A DNA stretch of 34,037 nucleotides from Saprospiraceae bacterium (GTDB lineage Bacteria; Bacteroidota; Bacteroidia; Chitinophagales; Saprospiraceae). Both the position numbers and the translations under genes were made by a program. This document shows positions 21,986 to 31,707 of the stretch, piece after piece (the stretch's first letter is position 1; each line of letters opens with the position of its first letter). The notes beneath the pieces are model-generated. The model made no database searches. It worked only from the letters and a program-made list of their open reading frames with translations, and was not told the origin of the DNA. The stretch is taken from contig JAHDHW010000040.1 in the NCBI GenBank assembly GCA_020631105.1, positions 1,889-35,925 of the forward strand, written 5' to 3'.

Positions 21986-22987
21986 CTAAGGTACCTCAAC
22001 GGAGTTCAAAATTTTATTGATAATATCTTCCTGAGTGATGCTTTCTGCTTCAGCCTCATAAGTAAGACCAATCCGGTGTCGCATCACATCATGACAGATA
22101 CTTCGCACATCCTCTGGTATGACGTAGCCCCGCCGTTGTAAAAAGGCGTATGCCTTTGCTGCTTTAGCCAGATTGATGCTGGCCCGTGGTGAACCACCAT
22201 AGTTAATCAGCGGAGCGAGGTCGTTCAGACCGTATTCAGCGGGGTTACGACTCGCGAATACTATATCAATAATATATTGTTCGATTTTTTCATCCATATA
22301 GATCTTACCAATGACCTTTCGGGCTTTGATAATCGTTGCTGTATCTACAACTGCTTCAATCTTCTTGAAGGCTTCTCCCATATTGAGGCGAATAATCTGA
22401 CGTTCTTCTTCTTTTGAAGGATACCCAATTTTTACTTTCAGCATAAAACGGTCAACCTGCGCTTCTGGGAGGGGATAAGTTCCTTCTTGCTCAATCGGAT
22501 TTTGTGTGGCAAGTACAAGAAAAGGTTCTTGTAATGAGAAGGTCTCATTACCAATCGTTACCTGTCGTTCTTGCATCGCTTCTAATAGGGCAGATTGTAC
22601 TTTTGCAGGTGCCCGGTTGATCTCATCTGCGAGGATGAAGTTTGCAAAGATTGGCCCCTTTCGTACGGTAAACTCATTCTGTGTAGGATTATAGATCATC
22701 GTTCCGATGATATCTGCTGGGAGAAGATCCGGTGTAAACTGGATTCGGCTAAAATCTGCATCTACCGCCGAAGAAAGCGTTTTGATGGCCAGTGTTTTCG
22801 CTAAACCAGGTAAACCCTCTAAAAGAACATGTCCTTTTGCCAACAAACCAAGCATCAATCGCTCAATCATATGGTGCTGTCCGATAATGACCTGCCCGGT
22901 TTGCTCGTTTAATTTCTCAACAAAGGCGCTTTCAATGTATATTTGTTGATTCAGCGCTTCAATATCTACTGATTGTTGCATATTCAA
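21986..22987 (-). CDS. moxR: MoxR-family AAA+ ATPase
   Basis: The 333-residue cytosolic AAA+ ATPase has a Walker A-type loop GLPGLAKT near residue 58, a Walker B DEINRAP (about 117-123), sensor 1 ATQNP (about 159) and an arginine-finger region QVDRFMLK. MoxR proteins act as chaperone-like remodelers of VWA-domain partners, here probably DUF58, BatA and BatB. It is the first gene of the operon; the promoter should lie in the 264 bases upstream. Confidence 0.94.
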   Translation of the reverse strand: MNMQQSVDIEALNQQIYIESAFVEKLNEQTGQVIIGQHHMIERLMLGLLAKGHVLLEGLPGLAKTLAIKTLSSAVDADFSRIQFTPDLLPADIIGTMIYNPTQNEFTVRKGPIFANFILADEINRAPAKVQSALLEAMQERQVTIGNETFSLQEPFLVLATQNPIEQEGTYPLPEAQVDRFMLKVKIGYPSKEEERQIIRLNMGEAFKKIEAVVDTATIIKARKVIGKIYMDEKIEQYIIDIVFASRNPAEYGLNDLAPLINYGGSPRASINLAKAAKAYAFLQRRGYVIPEDVRSICHDVMRHRIGLTYEAEAESITQEDIINKILNSVEVP

Positions 22988-23251
22988 GTAAATTTGTGGT
23001 CGAAGTTATGTTTAGACAACATCGTTGTTAATAGCCGGGCAAATTTCCGAAAAATCGGTTAAAAATGAGAACCTGTTTAGGATTTATTCCTACACTTGTT
23101 TACATGCCGGCGACTAATCATTTTTGACTAGCTATAAGTTGTCTGAATTGGAGTAATAAATATTACGTATTAAAGATCAAGAAGTTTACGTTTAAACTTG
23201 ACTAAAAATAGCTTGATCCAAAAAAAAAACAGTTTCAAAATATTAACCGAA
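22988..23251. other. Intergenic region between moxR and a secreted protein gene
   Basis: This 264-base, A/T-rich divergent region must hold the promoter of the Bat operon and of the downstream secreted-protein gene. No match to the GAAC-N16 family was seen. No convincing hairpin or RNA gene was found. Confidence 0.5.
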
Positions 23252-23947
23252 ATGAATCAAAAAGTTCATATAGTTTTCGTGTTTATTATAACTAATCTTT
23301 TTTGTGGACTAAATGTTTACGCACAAGAGCTTTCTTATAGCGAAAGAAAAGCTATTGCGCATGAAGCTATCAAGGAATTAAAAGAAGGAACCTTAGTGCT
23401 TCGACTTAAAAGTAAGCAAACTAAACTAGTGGCACTTAATGATCTCTTAGCAAAAGAAGGTTTGAGCGCCAAGGAGCGAAATAACATCGAGAAAAGAATT
23501 GAAACGACCATTAGTGAACGGGACGCTTATAATAAATCACTAGTAGATGCATTCGAAGATAAGTTTACTTTCGCAGAAGTCTACTATATGTATGATACTG
23601 CTAGTATTGCACTCAAGAGTGGTGTGCGTGAAGGCATATTTCTGAATAATAATTTGCAGTTGGATCCTTCTATTATTATTCCGGAAGGTGCTTTCTTTGT
23701 TGCAAAAACCGGTACTACGAATAGTACCTCGACAACAGGAGTGGAAGCAGTTATTATTATGGATGGGCAGTTTAATGATTTACAAAGGCCATTTCCTTAT
23801 TATGTTAGAGTAAATAGTATTGAACGATTATTCGTCCGTATTTTTAGGCCTAAAAAACTGGTCCGAAAAGATTCCAGAGAAATTGTAAAGAAACTGGAAG
23901 AAAAGCTTTGGAGATTTTGGCAAAACTTGCCACGAGAGAGAACTTAA
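23252..23947 (+). CDS. Secreted protein of unknown function
   Basis: The product is about 231 residues from the Met at 23252, chosen because it begins a signal peptide (hydrophobic VHIVFVFIITNLFCGLNVYAQ, cleavage after AQ); an upstream start at 23198 would put 18 charged residues in front of it. The mature N-terminal half is helical, charged and coiled-coil-like (LKSKQTKLVALNDLLAKEG). The C-terminal half is more globular, ending in basic residues. I do not recognise the family. It converges with the two small genes of the lptB operon. Confidence 0.65.
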   Translation: MNQKVHIVFVFIITNLFCGLNVYAQELSYSERKAIAHEAIKELKEGTLVLRLKSKQTKLVALNDLLAKEGLSAKERNNIEKRIETTISERDAYNKSLVDAFEDKFTFAEVYYMYDTASIALKSGVREGIFLNNNLQLDPSIIIPEGAFFVAKTGTTNSTSTTGVEAVIIMDGQFNDLQRPFPYYVRVNSIERLFVRIFRPKKLVRKDSREIVKKLEEKLWRFWQNLPRERT

Positions 23948-23988
23948 GGTATAGAAGTTTTTGAACAACTTCATAATACTCAATCCGC

Positions 23989-24348
23989 CTAGTCCATAAT
24001 CAAAGTATCGGGAAGTAAAGGCGCTGCAGCCGTACTGTCAATTGGTTTTAACGGCACTGGACGGTTGGGACGATCTGGTGCAGCAGGGCGGTTAACAGTA
24101 TCCTGAATGATGCGTAATTCTTTAGCCATTGTGATGACGATAGAGTCTGCCTTTTGGCTGGCTGCATTGAGGATTAATTCTCTACAGCGTTTAGCCCGTG
24201 CTGCTTTGTATTTCTCAACCCTGCGTTCGATTTCCTCATCCATTAATTGCTTGATGATGAGTGCACGTTCAGACTGCTGTGCACTAAACAGCATAGCAGC
24301 GATACATAATGCCAGGGTTAGGATGGTTTGTTTAGTTCCTTTGTTCAT
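23989..24348 (-). CDS. Small exported or membrane-anchored protein, helix plus Pro-rich tail
   Basis: The product is 119 residues from the Met at 24348. A hydrophobic stretch (TILTLALCIAAMLFSAQ) is followed by a charged helix (LMDEEIERRVEKYKAARAKRCREL) and a Pro-rich tail (PAAPDRPNRPVPLKPIDS). Its first 17 bases overlap the end of the preceding gene in another frame, suggesting coupled translation. No family was recognised. It is the last gene after lptB. Confidence 0.6.
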   Translation of the reverse strand: MNKGTKQTILTLALCIAAMLFSAQQSERALIIKQLMDEEIERRVEKYKAARAKRCRELILNAASQKADSIVITMAKELRIIQDTVNRPAAPDRPNRPVPLKPIDSTAAAPLLPDTLIMD

Positions 24349-24607
24349 AAGCTTCAATCTCGATTTTACGCCGGATTTCTTCCAGTCGAACTTGTACAAT
24401 GGAATCTGTATAGATATGTATACGCTCAGATAGTTCTATATCGCAAAGACTATCCATCTCATCCCGAAGGACAGTGGTTTGTAATGCGGTTAAACTGTCA
24501 ATCAGTTTTTTATGATTTCGGGTCAGGCGAACCTCTTCCTTGATACAGGAGGGAAAACAAAGGGAGGCAAATAGTGCCACCATAACGATAAGTGCCACCT
24601 TATTCAT
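24332..24607 (-). CDS. Small lipoprotein with helical body
   Basis: This 91-residue protein starts at 24607, with its ATG overlapping the lptB stop codon. A lipoprotein signal ends LCFPSC (about Cys20). The rest is helical and charged, similar in style to the downstream protein (both have R-x-E-E-I/DEEIERR segments). The three genes, lptB, this one and the next, overlap each other by 8 and 17 bases. No family was recognised. By position it could serve the LPS transport system, which is a guess from context. Confidence 0.6.
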   Translation of the reverse strand: MNKVALIVMVALFASLCFPSCIKEEVRLTRNHKKLIDSLTALQTTVLRDEMDSLCDIELSERIHIYTDSIVQVRLEEIRRKIEIEAYEQRN

Positions 24608-25346
24608 TCGTGTCAATTACTTTTTTACGTAGTTCGAAATTCTTACCCAGGTATACCTTTCTTACCATTTCATCACTTGCCAACTCTTCGGCCGTACCGG
24701 CTTTAAGAATTTTACCTTCGAACATCAGGTATGCCCGGTCGGTGATGGAAAGGGTCTCCTGAACGTTGTGATCGGTAATTAGGATACCAATGTTTTTAGT
24801 CTTCAGTTGAGAGATGATCGTCTGAATGTCTTCAACTGCAATCGGGTCAATCCCTGCAAAAGGTTCGTCTAACAGGATAAAGTTAGGGCTGGTAGCTAGT
24901 GCCCGGGCGATCTCCGTCCGTCGGCGCTCTCCTCCGGAGAGGGTGTCTCCGCTACTTTTACGTACTTTATCCAAGCTAAATTCATCGATCAGGCTTTCGA
25001 GTTTATCTTTTTGCTCGGCCTTAGTCAATTTAGTCATTTCTAATACGGCCTTGATATTGTCTTCGACACTTAGCTTACGGAATACGGAAGGTTCCTGCGG
25101 AAGATAACCAATGCCTAGCTGTGCTCTTTTGTACATCGGTAGTTCCGTAATATCCTGCTCATTGAGAAAGACTCTGCCGGCATAAGGTTTTATAAAACCA
25201 ACGGTCATGTAAAAAGTGGTTGTCTTTCCAGCACCATTGGGCCCTAATAAACCTACGATCTCTCCACGGTTAACGAAGATGGAAACTTCTTTAACGACGG
25301 TCCGCTTGCCATATACTTTTACTAGATTCTCAGATTTTAAAACCAT
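24600..25346 (-). CDS. lptB: LPS export ABC transporter ATP-binding protein LptB
   Basis: The 248-residue cytosolic ATPase of the Lpt machine powers extraction of lipopolysaccharide from the inner membrane. Walker A is [11 protein letters not shown] near residue 35, the signature [15 protein letters not shown] near 137, Walker [12 protein letters not shown] near 157, and the H-loop ITDHNV near 190. The first part [28 protein letters not shown] and the [12 protein letters not shown] stretch are typical of LptB. It is 16 bases after the Ig-like lipoprotein gene and is followed by two tiny overlapping genes. Confidence 0.95.
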   Translation of the reverse strand: MVLKSENLVKVYGKRTVVKEVSIFVNRGEIVGLLGPNGAGKTTTFYMTVGFIKPYAGRVFLNEQDITELPMYKRAQLGIGYLPQEPSVFRKLSVEDNIKAVLEMTKLTKAEQKDKLESLIDEFSLDKVRKSSGDTLSGGERRRTEIARALATSPNFILLDEPFAGIDPIAVEDIQTIISQLKTKNIGILITDHNVQETLSITDRAYLMFEGKILKAGTAEELASDEMVRKVYLGKNFELRKKVIDTNE

Positions 25347-25362
25347 ATTCTAAATTAATAAA

Positions 25363-27012
25363 TTATTCTCCTTCCGGCGGAATGTTTTGCGCCGGACTTG
25401 CGGTTGGAAGGATAGAAACGGTAGCATTGACCTCCCAATTCGCCCGAAGTTTTTCGAGCGATTTTGTAAAGATCGGTTCGGGCTGTGCTTTCCGATTGTA
25501 ATTTCCGGTGTCCCAGCGGCCATTACGATTATTATCTGTTACCACTTCGACGATATATTGCCCTTCCGGAACCGTTTTAAAACTTTTACTAAAGCTATTT
25601 TCTCCTTTTACGATATTTTTCTCTACTAAGTTAGCACTACTCTTGAAATATAGGTTGATTACGTATTGTTTACTAGTGTCAAGGTCCGTTACTTGTAACT
25701 GTATGTCGCCAAAATCCTTCCGTTCCATGATTTGATACTTTTGCTCAATACTATCCAGAGATTGCAAACCATATATATCGGAGAGGGCACCCGGAAGCAT
25801 TCTTAATTGATACGGCATCCCTGCTCTCCACGAATGATTAATGATAAGCTCTCGCCCCTCGACGGCCAGGTCAGGTACGACCCGCGAATAAATAGTATCC
25901 TCCAGCAAATAGACCAGTGAAGTATCAATTGATTTTAGCGGATGATTAAAAGTTAAACGCAAAGGCTTTGTGGGATTGGCTCTGATATTATCACTTGCTT
26001 TTCCCTCCTCTCGTTTGAACTTAGCGCTGTTAGTGAAGGTGTTTTTACTCGGAGTTAACACCTTGAAAGTGTCTCTAAAAGCTTCGCCCTCCTGTAAGTA
26101 AATGTTCCAGGCCAGGGTATCATTATAGTCATACCAAAACCGGATAGTATCCTTAACCATCTCCTGGAAAACGGTCTGACCAACATTGTCAAAAGTGACT
26201 TCAACATCAATTGGACTGGTATTGAAAACTAAATTTATCTTACCGTAATTTTTACTATTTGGCGGGATTAGTTGTAGGGGAGGTACCTCCTTAAAAATAC
26301 CAATGTCCGGCAAGGTTTCATTCGGTTGATTTAAAACGATGAAGCTATCTGGAAAACCAATTAACTCTTGTACCTGATCAAACAGATAAGGGAGCCCCTC
26401 GTCTTTGATTGCAAAAACCTTGAACGTATCCTGTTTAACATTTTGAATGGTGTAAGTACCATCTTTTGCCGTTTTTCCAAAATAGAAGGGGCGATCCTTT
26501 CGAACCACCGAATCGGCCAGGTCATCATAGAGCAGGAGTAAAACTTTATCTGCAGGTTTATTCGTTAATGCGTCTACTACTTTTCCGGATACCGTCATGG
26601 AATCTATCGCGTCCCCTGTCGAAAAAACAAAGCGAAAATCAGGAACAACATTACCTTGTGTGTAATCAACAATCGCATCTCCGAAGTTGATGGTATAGGT
26701 AGCATCCGGACGTAGAACTTCGTCCTCATCGAATTCGAAGGTTACCGTTTTTAGTTTTTTACTGAGCTTCCATTGCTTTTCGAGCGGAGGAGAGACCACC
26801 ACTTGTTTGAAAACATCTTTGAGTTCGATGAATTCATCAAAAACGAATTTTAGGTCCTGTTTTTCGAAATTAGTCTGATAGTTTTCGGTAGAAGCTTCAG
26901 TCTTTAGTTTAGGGGGCGTTTCATCTTTATCGCCACCGGTTGGTGCTACAATATTTGCGCAGGCCCACAGGGTGAGGACAAAACCAAAGAGGATGTATCG
27001 TAAATGCGCCAT
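25363..27012 (-). CDS. Ig-like (Big_5) domain lipoprotein
   Basis: The 549-residue protein has a lipoprotein signal ending LWAC (about Cys18) and the start TGGDKDETPPKL that is common in a Bacteroidota family. An SbsA-type Ig-like (Big_5) domain is at about 30-130 (LKFVFDEFIELKDVFKQVVVSPP, then YTINFGDAIVDYTQGN), and a CarboxypepD-regulatory-like domain follows at about 138-220 (VSGKVVDALTNKPADKVLLLLYDD). The C-terminal half is beta-rich and includes GQYIVEVVTDNNRNGRWDTGNY. It is an envelope lipoprotein of unknown role and shares a transcript with lptB. Confidence 0.88.
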   Translation of the reverse strand: MAHLRYILFGFVLTLWACANIVAPTGGDKDETPPKLKTEASTENYQTNFEKQDLKFVFDEFIELKDVFKQVVVSPPLEKQWKLSKKLKTVTFEFDEDEVLRPDATYTINFGDAIVDYTQGNVVPDFRFVFSTGDAIDSMTVSGKVVDALTNKPADKVLLLLYDDLADSVVRKDRPFYFGKTAKDGTYTIQNVKQDTFKVFAIKDEGLPYLFDQVQELIGFPDSFIVLNQPNETLPDIGIFKEVPPLQLIPPNSKNYGKINLVFNTSPIDVEVTFDNVGQTVFQEMVKDTIRFWYDYNDTLAWNIYLQEGEAFRDTFKVLTPSKNTFTNSAKFKREEGKASDNIRANPTKPLRLTFNHPLKSIDTSLVYLLEDTIYSRVVPDLAVEGRELIINHSWRAGMPYQLRMLPGALSDIYGLQSLDSIEQKYQIMERKDFGDIQLQVTDLDTSKQYVINLYFKSSANLVEKNIVKGENSFSKSFKTVPEGQYIVEVVTDNNRNGRWDTGNYNRKAQPEPIFTKSLEKLRANWEVNATVSILPTASPAQNIPPEGE

Positions 27013-27153
27013 AATAGAAAAACGAGAATTTGCCTGTAAAGGTATATTGCTGCGTGGAGAGTTTTGTGGATATTGAGAAGAAACTTAATTTAGGTCAAGA
27101 TTCAACCACTTAATAATTATAAATTATTTAGTCACCAAAACAATTTATCGCAT

Positions 27154-27618
27154 ATGAATTACAAAGCGACTACCGTCAAAGAATATATTGATCAACTACC
27201 AGAAGATCGTCAAAAAGTGATCAAAAAGCTCCGTAGTACGATAAATAAGCACTTACCGAAAGGCTTCAAAGAGAAAATACAATATAATATGCCGGGCTGG
27301 GTAGTACCTTTGTCAAAGTATCCCGCTGGCTATCACGCCTCCAAAGGAGAATTACCCCTACCTTTTATCAATATTGCTTCCCAAAAGAACTTTGTAGCGC
27401 TCTATCATAGTGGAGTTTATGCTGATCCTGAGTTACACCAATGGTTTGTAGAGGAATATCCAAAACATGCAAAACGTAAGCTGGATATGGGGAAGAGTTG
27501 TATTCGATTTAAAAAACTGGATGATATCCCTTATGACCTGATTGGTGAGTTGGCTGGAAAAATAAGTCCTGATGCCTGGATCGAGACCTACGAGAAAAAT
27601 CTGGGGAAAGGCAAGTAA
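27154..27618 (+). CDS. DUF1801 (YdhG/YjbR-like) domain protein
   Basis: This 154-residue cytosolic protein has the DUF1801 pattern: VKEYIDQLPEDRQKVIKKLRSTI, GFKEKIQYNMPGW (the E-x-I-x-Y-x-M-P core), then FVALYHSGVYADPELHQWF and the Gly-Lys-Ser-like GKSCIRFKKLDDIPYDLIGEL. The family is common and has no agreed biochemical role. It is divergent from the Ig-like lipoprotein gene and ends upstream of purL with a large hairpin between. Confidence 0.88.
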   Translation: MNYKATTVKEYIDQLPEDRQKVIKKLRSTINKHLPKGFKEKIQYNMPGWVVPLSKYPAGYHASKGELPLPFINIASQKNFVALYHSGVYADPELHQWFVEEYPKHAKRKLDMGKSCIRFKKLDDIPYDLIGELAGKISPDAWIETYEKNLGKGK

Positions 27619-27639
27619 ATTTCATTGGTTTTCCTCTTT

Positions 27640-27684
27640 GTAAAGGAGTAAGTGAATAGAAGTAGAACTAACTTGCTCCTTTAC
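27640..27684 (+). repeat. Large hairpin between the DUF1801 gene and purL
   Basis: GTAAAGGAGTAAGT (27640-27653) and ACTTGCTCCTTTAC (27671-27684) pair over 14 bases with one wobble, with a 17-base loop. No T-run follows, so it is not a standard terminator. It lies about 90 bases before purL. Confidence 0.55.
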
Positions 27685-27773
27685 GAACTTATTCCCTCAA
27701 TTTTTCTGGTTTTTTGGAAGAAAAAGCTGACCTTTGCGCTTTCCTTTTTTGAGCTCATCAAATCTTCCAAAAT

Positions 27774-30700
27774 ATGATTCTATTCTTTGGAGACACCGCT
27801 GAAAATATGTTTGCAGTACAGGTGTCTGCTACGCTATCTGACGTGGCTATTCAAAAACTCATCTGGCTCTTTGGTAACCAACCTTTAATTGAAGGGGAAG
27901 TAGTCGAAGCAACATGTATCGGTCCTCGTGCGGCGATGATTACGCCCTGGAGTACTAATGCTGTGGAGATCACTCAGAATATGGCGATTGAAGGTATTGA
28001 ACGGATTGAAATGTTTCATGCTATGGCGCCAGGGGAATCCTTTGACCCAATGCTGTATCAACGGTATGAGCAATTAAATCAGGAAATCTTTAAAATTGAT
28101 ATTGAGCCAGAAGCGGTGAAAGCAATAGAAGATATTGCAGCGTATAACGAAACGGAGGGTCTAGCCTTAAGTCCGGAAGAAATTACTTACCTGGAAGAAC
28201 TAGCAGAACGAATTGGCAGACCTTTGACCGACTCTGAAGTTTTTGGTTTTTCTCAGGTGAATAGTGAGCACTGTCGACATAAAATTTTCAATGGAACTTT
28301 TGTGATTGATGGAGAGGAACAACCTTTATCACTCTTTAAAATGATTAAGGCCACTTCTGCTGAAAATCCTAATGATATTGTTTCTGCTTACAAGGATAAT
28401 GTAGCCTTTGTAAAAGGTCCTAAAGTGATGCAGTTTGCACCGAAGCGTGCAGATGTACCTTCTTCATATGAAAAACAACCTTTTGAATCTGTAATTTCTC
28501 TGAAGGCAGAGACGCATAATTTCCCAACAACAGTAGAGCCGTTTAATGGCGCGGCGACAGGCTCTGGGGGAGAAATTCGTGACCGACTTGCGGGAGGACA
28601 AGGTGCTTTACCTCTAGCTGGAACGGCAGTTTATATGACGTCCTATTCCAGACTTAAAGAGAATCGCCCCTGGGAGCAAGTAGTAGAGGAACGCCCTTGG
28701 CTCTATCAAACGCCGATGGATATCTTGATCAAAGCTTCCAACGGGGCTTCTGACTTTGGGAACAAATTTGGACAGCCCTTGATTAGCGGATCTTTACTCA
28801 CCTTCGAGCATGAAGAAGATGCACGGATGCTAGGTTTCGATAAAGTGATCATGATGGCTGGTGGAATTGGATATGGAAAGCTTGAACAAGCTTTGAAGCA
28901 TACGCCTAAGCCTGGAGATCAAGTCGTAATCCTCGGTGGGGATAATTATCGAATCGGAATGGGCGGAGCGGCTGTTTCTTCAGCTGATACGGGAGAGTTT
29001 GATAGTGGTATCGAATTAAACGCGGTGCAGCGGTCCAATCCCGAAATGCAAAAACGAGTGGCAAACACCATCCGTGGGATGTTTGAGAGTGGGATTAATC
29101 CAATTGTCTCGATTCATGATCATGGGGCTGGAGGGCATTTGAATTGTTTATCGGAATTAGTAGAAGATACAGGAGGAAAAATCAATCTGGATAAATTGCC
29201 GGTTGGTGACCCAACGCTGTCTGCCAAAGAGATCATCGGTAATGAATCGCAGGAAAGAATGGGGCTGGTCATCGCAAAAGAAGATGTGGAAAAGCTTCGG
29301 AAGATTGCGGAACGCGAACGATCACCAATGTATGTGGTTGGAGAAGTAACCGGGGATGATCGATTTACTTTTGAATCTGCATCGACCGGGGCTAAGCCAA
29401 TGGATTTGAATATGAGTGACTTATTTGGAAGTTCTCCTAAAACGATTATGCGAGATACAAGCATTGATCGCAAATATGAAGCATTAGATTATGCTACTAA
29501 ATCCATTCCTGAGTATATCCAAAAAGTACTCAAGTTGGAGGCTGTAGCCTGTAAAGACTGGTTGACGAATAAAGTTGACCGTTGTGTAGGAGGATTAGTA
29601 GCGAAGCAGCAATGTACCGGGCCTTTACAATTACCGCTAAATAATTGTGGTGTGATGTCTTTTGATTATGAAAGTCAAAGAGGGATTGCAACTTCCATTG
29701 GTCATTCGCCAGTAAGTGGTTTGATTGACCCGGTAGCTGGCTCTCGAAATTCGATTGCAGAGTCATTAACTAATATTGTCTGGGCTCCTTTGGAGAAAGG
29801 CTTAGCATCCATTTCGCTATCTGCTAACTGGATGTGGCCCTGTCGTAATGAAGGAGAAGATGCTCGGTTGTACACAGCTGTGAAAGCAATTTCTGAATTT
29901 GCGATTGACCTGGGTATAAATGTACCGACGGGGAAAGACTCTCTTTCGATGAAGCAAAAGTATGAGGATATGGATGTGCTCGCACCGGGAACTGTCATCA
30001 TTAGTGCCGGAGGTCACTGTAGTGATATCAATCAAATTGTAGAGCCTGTATTGCAGAAAGCCGGAGGCGCTATTTACTACCTGAACTTATCGCAAGATGC
30101 TTATGCACTTGGAGGTTCTTCGTTCGCACAGGTTCTTAATCGCGTCGGCGACGTAGCTCCGAGTATAAAAAATACGAGCTACTTTAAAAAGGCCTTTGAT
30201 GTCATTCAATCCTTAATCAAGAAAGATTTAATCCTTGCCGGTCACGATGTTAGTGCAGGTGGCTTATTGACTTGTTTGCTAGAGATGTGTTTTTCGGATA
30301 ATAATCTGGGCGCTGAGATTGACTTAAGTGCTTTAGGGGAGGACGATCCGGTTAAAGTATTATTTGCTGAAAACTCAGGTGTTGTTTTCCAGGCTGCTGA
30401 TGATTCTATAGAAGCGATGCTACAAGCAGAAGGCGTAGAATTTTATAAAATAGGAGCAGTAGTAGAATCAGAATATGTAAATGTGAAAGTAGGGGAGTAT
30501 GCGCATTCTTTCTCTGTGGCAGATTTGCGAGACTGTTGGTATGAAACTTCCTTCTTACTTGATCAGAAACAATCCGGACTTCAGAAAGCAACAGAGCGTT
30601 ATAACAACTTTGACCATCAACCTTTGACGTTTAACTTTCCGGAGCACTTTACAGGTAAGCTACCTAAAGTTGATCATAATGCCGCAAAGCCAAAAGCGGC

Positions 30701-31466
30701 GGTCATCCGGGAGAAAGGATCTAATTCAGAACGAGAAATGGCGAATGCTATGTACCTCGCCGGCTTTGATGTCAAAGATGTACACATGACGGATTTGATC
30801 AGCGGAAGAGAGACGCTTGAAGATGTACAGTTTTTGGGCGCTGTCGGAGGATTTTCTAATTCCGATGTACTAGGTTCCGCCAAAGGTTGGGCCGGAGCAT
30901 TTAAGTATAATGAAAAAGCAAGAGTAGCTTTAGAGAATTTCTTCAAAAGAGATGATGTCTTATCTGTAGGAATCTGTAATGGTTGCCAGTTATTTTTAGA
31001 GTTGGATTTAATCAATCCGGACCATGAGACTCCATCTCGAATGTACCATAATGATTCGCATAAACACGAAAGTGGATTTACATCTGTTAAGATTGAAGAG
31101 AATAATTCCGTGATGTTGTCCACCTTAGCGGGGACTACACTTGGCGTTTGGATTTCTCATGGCGAAGGTAAATTCAACTTACCATTGACAGAAGATCAAT
31201 ATAATATTGTAGCGAAGTATGGTTATAATGCTTACCCCGCTAATCCAAACGGAAGTAGTTATAATACCGCAATGCTTTGTAGTCCTGACGGACGGCATCT
31301 GGCCACAATGCCGCATATCGAGCGGTCTACTTTTCAATGGAATTGGGCGCATTATCCTAAAGGCCGTCGAGACGAAGTGTCTCCTTGGTTAGAAGCCTTT
31401 GTCAATGCGAAAAATTGGATCGAGCAGAAAAATGTAGAACAAGGTGTAAAGGAAGAGGTCGGATAA
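27774..31466 (+). CDS. purL: Phosphoribosylformylglycinamidine synthase (large, single-chain PurL)
   Basis: The 1230-residue cytosolic enzyme makes FGAM from FGAR, glutamine and ATP in purine synthesis. It has the N-terminal PurS-like domain (to about 125), a linker, two ATP-grasp-type synthetase halves (SQVNSEHCRHKIFNG near 160 and LKAETHNFPTTVEPFNGAATGSGGEIRD near 245) and the glutaminase at about 975-1225. The glutaminase triad is C1068 (GICNG), H1181 and E1183 (PHIER). The length is somewhat shorter than the about 1295 residues of E. coli PurL. The gene stands alone with its own terminator; a large hairpin lies in the region before it. Confidence 0.97.
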   Translation: MILFFGDTAENMFAVQVSATLSDVAIQKLIWLFGNQPLIEGEVVEATCIGPRAAMITPWSTNAVEITQNMAIEGIERIEMFHAMAPGESFDPMLYQRYEQLNQEIFKIDIEPEAVKAIEDIAAYNETEGLALSPEEITYLEELAERIGRPLTDSEVFGFSQVNSEHCRHKIFNGTFVIDGEEQPLSLFKMIKATSAENPNDIVSAYKDNVAFVKGPKVMQFAPKRADVPSSYEKQPFESVISLKAETHNFPTTVEPFNGAATGSGGEIRDRLAGGQGALPLAGTAVYMTSYSRLKENRPWEQVVEERPWLYQTPMDILIKASNGASDFGNKFGQPLISGSLLTFEHEEDARMLGFDKVIMMAGGIGYGKLEQALKHTPKPGDQVVILGGDNYRIGMGGAAVSSADTGEFDSGIELNAVQRSNPEMQKRVANTIRGMFESGINPIVSIHDHGAGGHLNCLSELVEDTGGKINLDKLPVGDPTLSAKEIIGNESQERMGLVIAKEDVEKLRKIAERERSPMYVVGEVTGDDRFTFESASTGAKPMDLNMSDLFGSSPKTIMRDTSIDRKYEALDYATKSIPEYIQKVLKLEAVACKDWLTNKVDRCVGGLVAKQQCTGPLQLPLNNCGVMSFDYESQRGIATSIGHSPVSGLIDPVAGSRNSIAESLTNIVWAPLEKGLASISLSANWMWPCRNEGEDARLYTAVKAISEFAIDLGINVPTGKDSLSMKQKYEDMDVLAPGTVIISAGGHCSDINQIVEPVLQKAGGAIYYLNLSQDAYALGGSSFAQVLNRVGDVAPSIKNTSYFKKAFDVIQSLIKKDLILAGHDVSAGGLLTCLLEMCFSDNNLGAEIDLSALGEDDPVKVLFAENSGVVFQAADDSIEAMLQAEGVEFYKIGAVVESEYVNVKVGEYAHSFSVADLRDCWYETSFLLDQKQSGLQKATERYNNFDHQPLTFNFPEHFTGKLPKVDHNAAKPKAAVIREKGSNSEREMANAMYLAGFDVKDVHMTDLISGRETLEDVQFLGAVGGFSNSDVLGSAKGWAGAFKYNEKARVALENFFKRDDVLSVGICNGCQLFLELDLINPDHETPSRMYHNDSHKHESGFTSVKIEENNSVMLSTLAGTTLGVWISHGEGKFNLPLTEDQYNIVAKYGYNAYPANPNGSSYNTAMLCSPDGRHLATMPHIERSTFQWNWAHYPKGRRDEVSPWLEAFVNAKNWIEQKNVEQGVKEEVG

Positions 31467-31492
31467 CTTCTGTTAATAGTCACATTAATAAT

Positions 31493-31530
31493 AAGCCTGA
31501 TAGATGAAAATTTATCAGGCTTGTTTTATT
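31493..31530 (+). terminator. Terminator of purL
   Basis: AAGCCTGATA pairs with TATCAGGCTT around GATGAAAATT and is followed by GTTTTATTT, 26 bases after the stop codon. Confidence 0.75.
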
Positions 31531-31707
31531 TAATTCATTCCTCATTTTTTTCCTTTATTTAAAAGTGATATTCATCAATTTAGAATTAGGGTAGATATGT
31601 TTTCTGTGTGAATAAGAAGAAGAAGAACGTAGCTTGTGCAAAGTACCCTTGTCATTGTTTGATAAAATTAACAGGGCAAGGTTTTTAAAATTTTTAAACA
31701 TTACGTT

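Noticed and set aside
22986-22993. A perfect TAnnTTTG box (TAAATTTG) on the + strand
   Set aside because: It overlaps the moxR start, no -33 TTG lies at the usual distance, and the next + strand gene is about 260 bases away.
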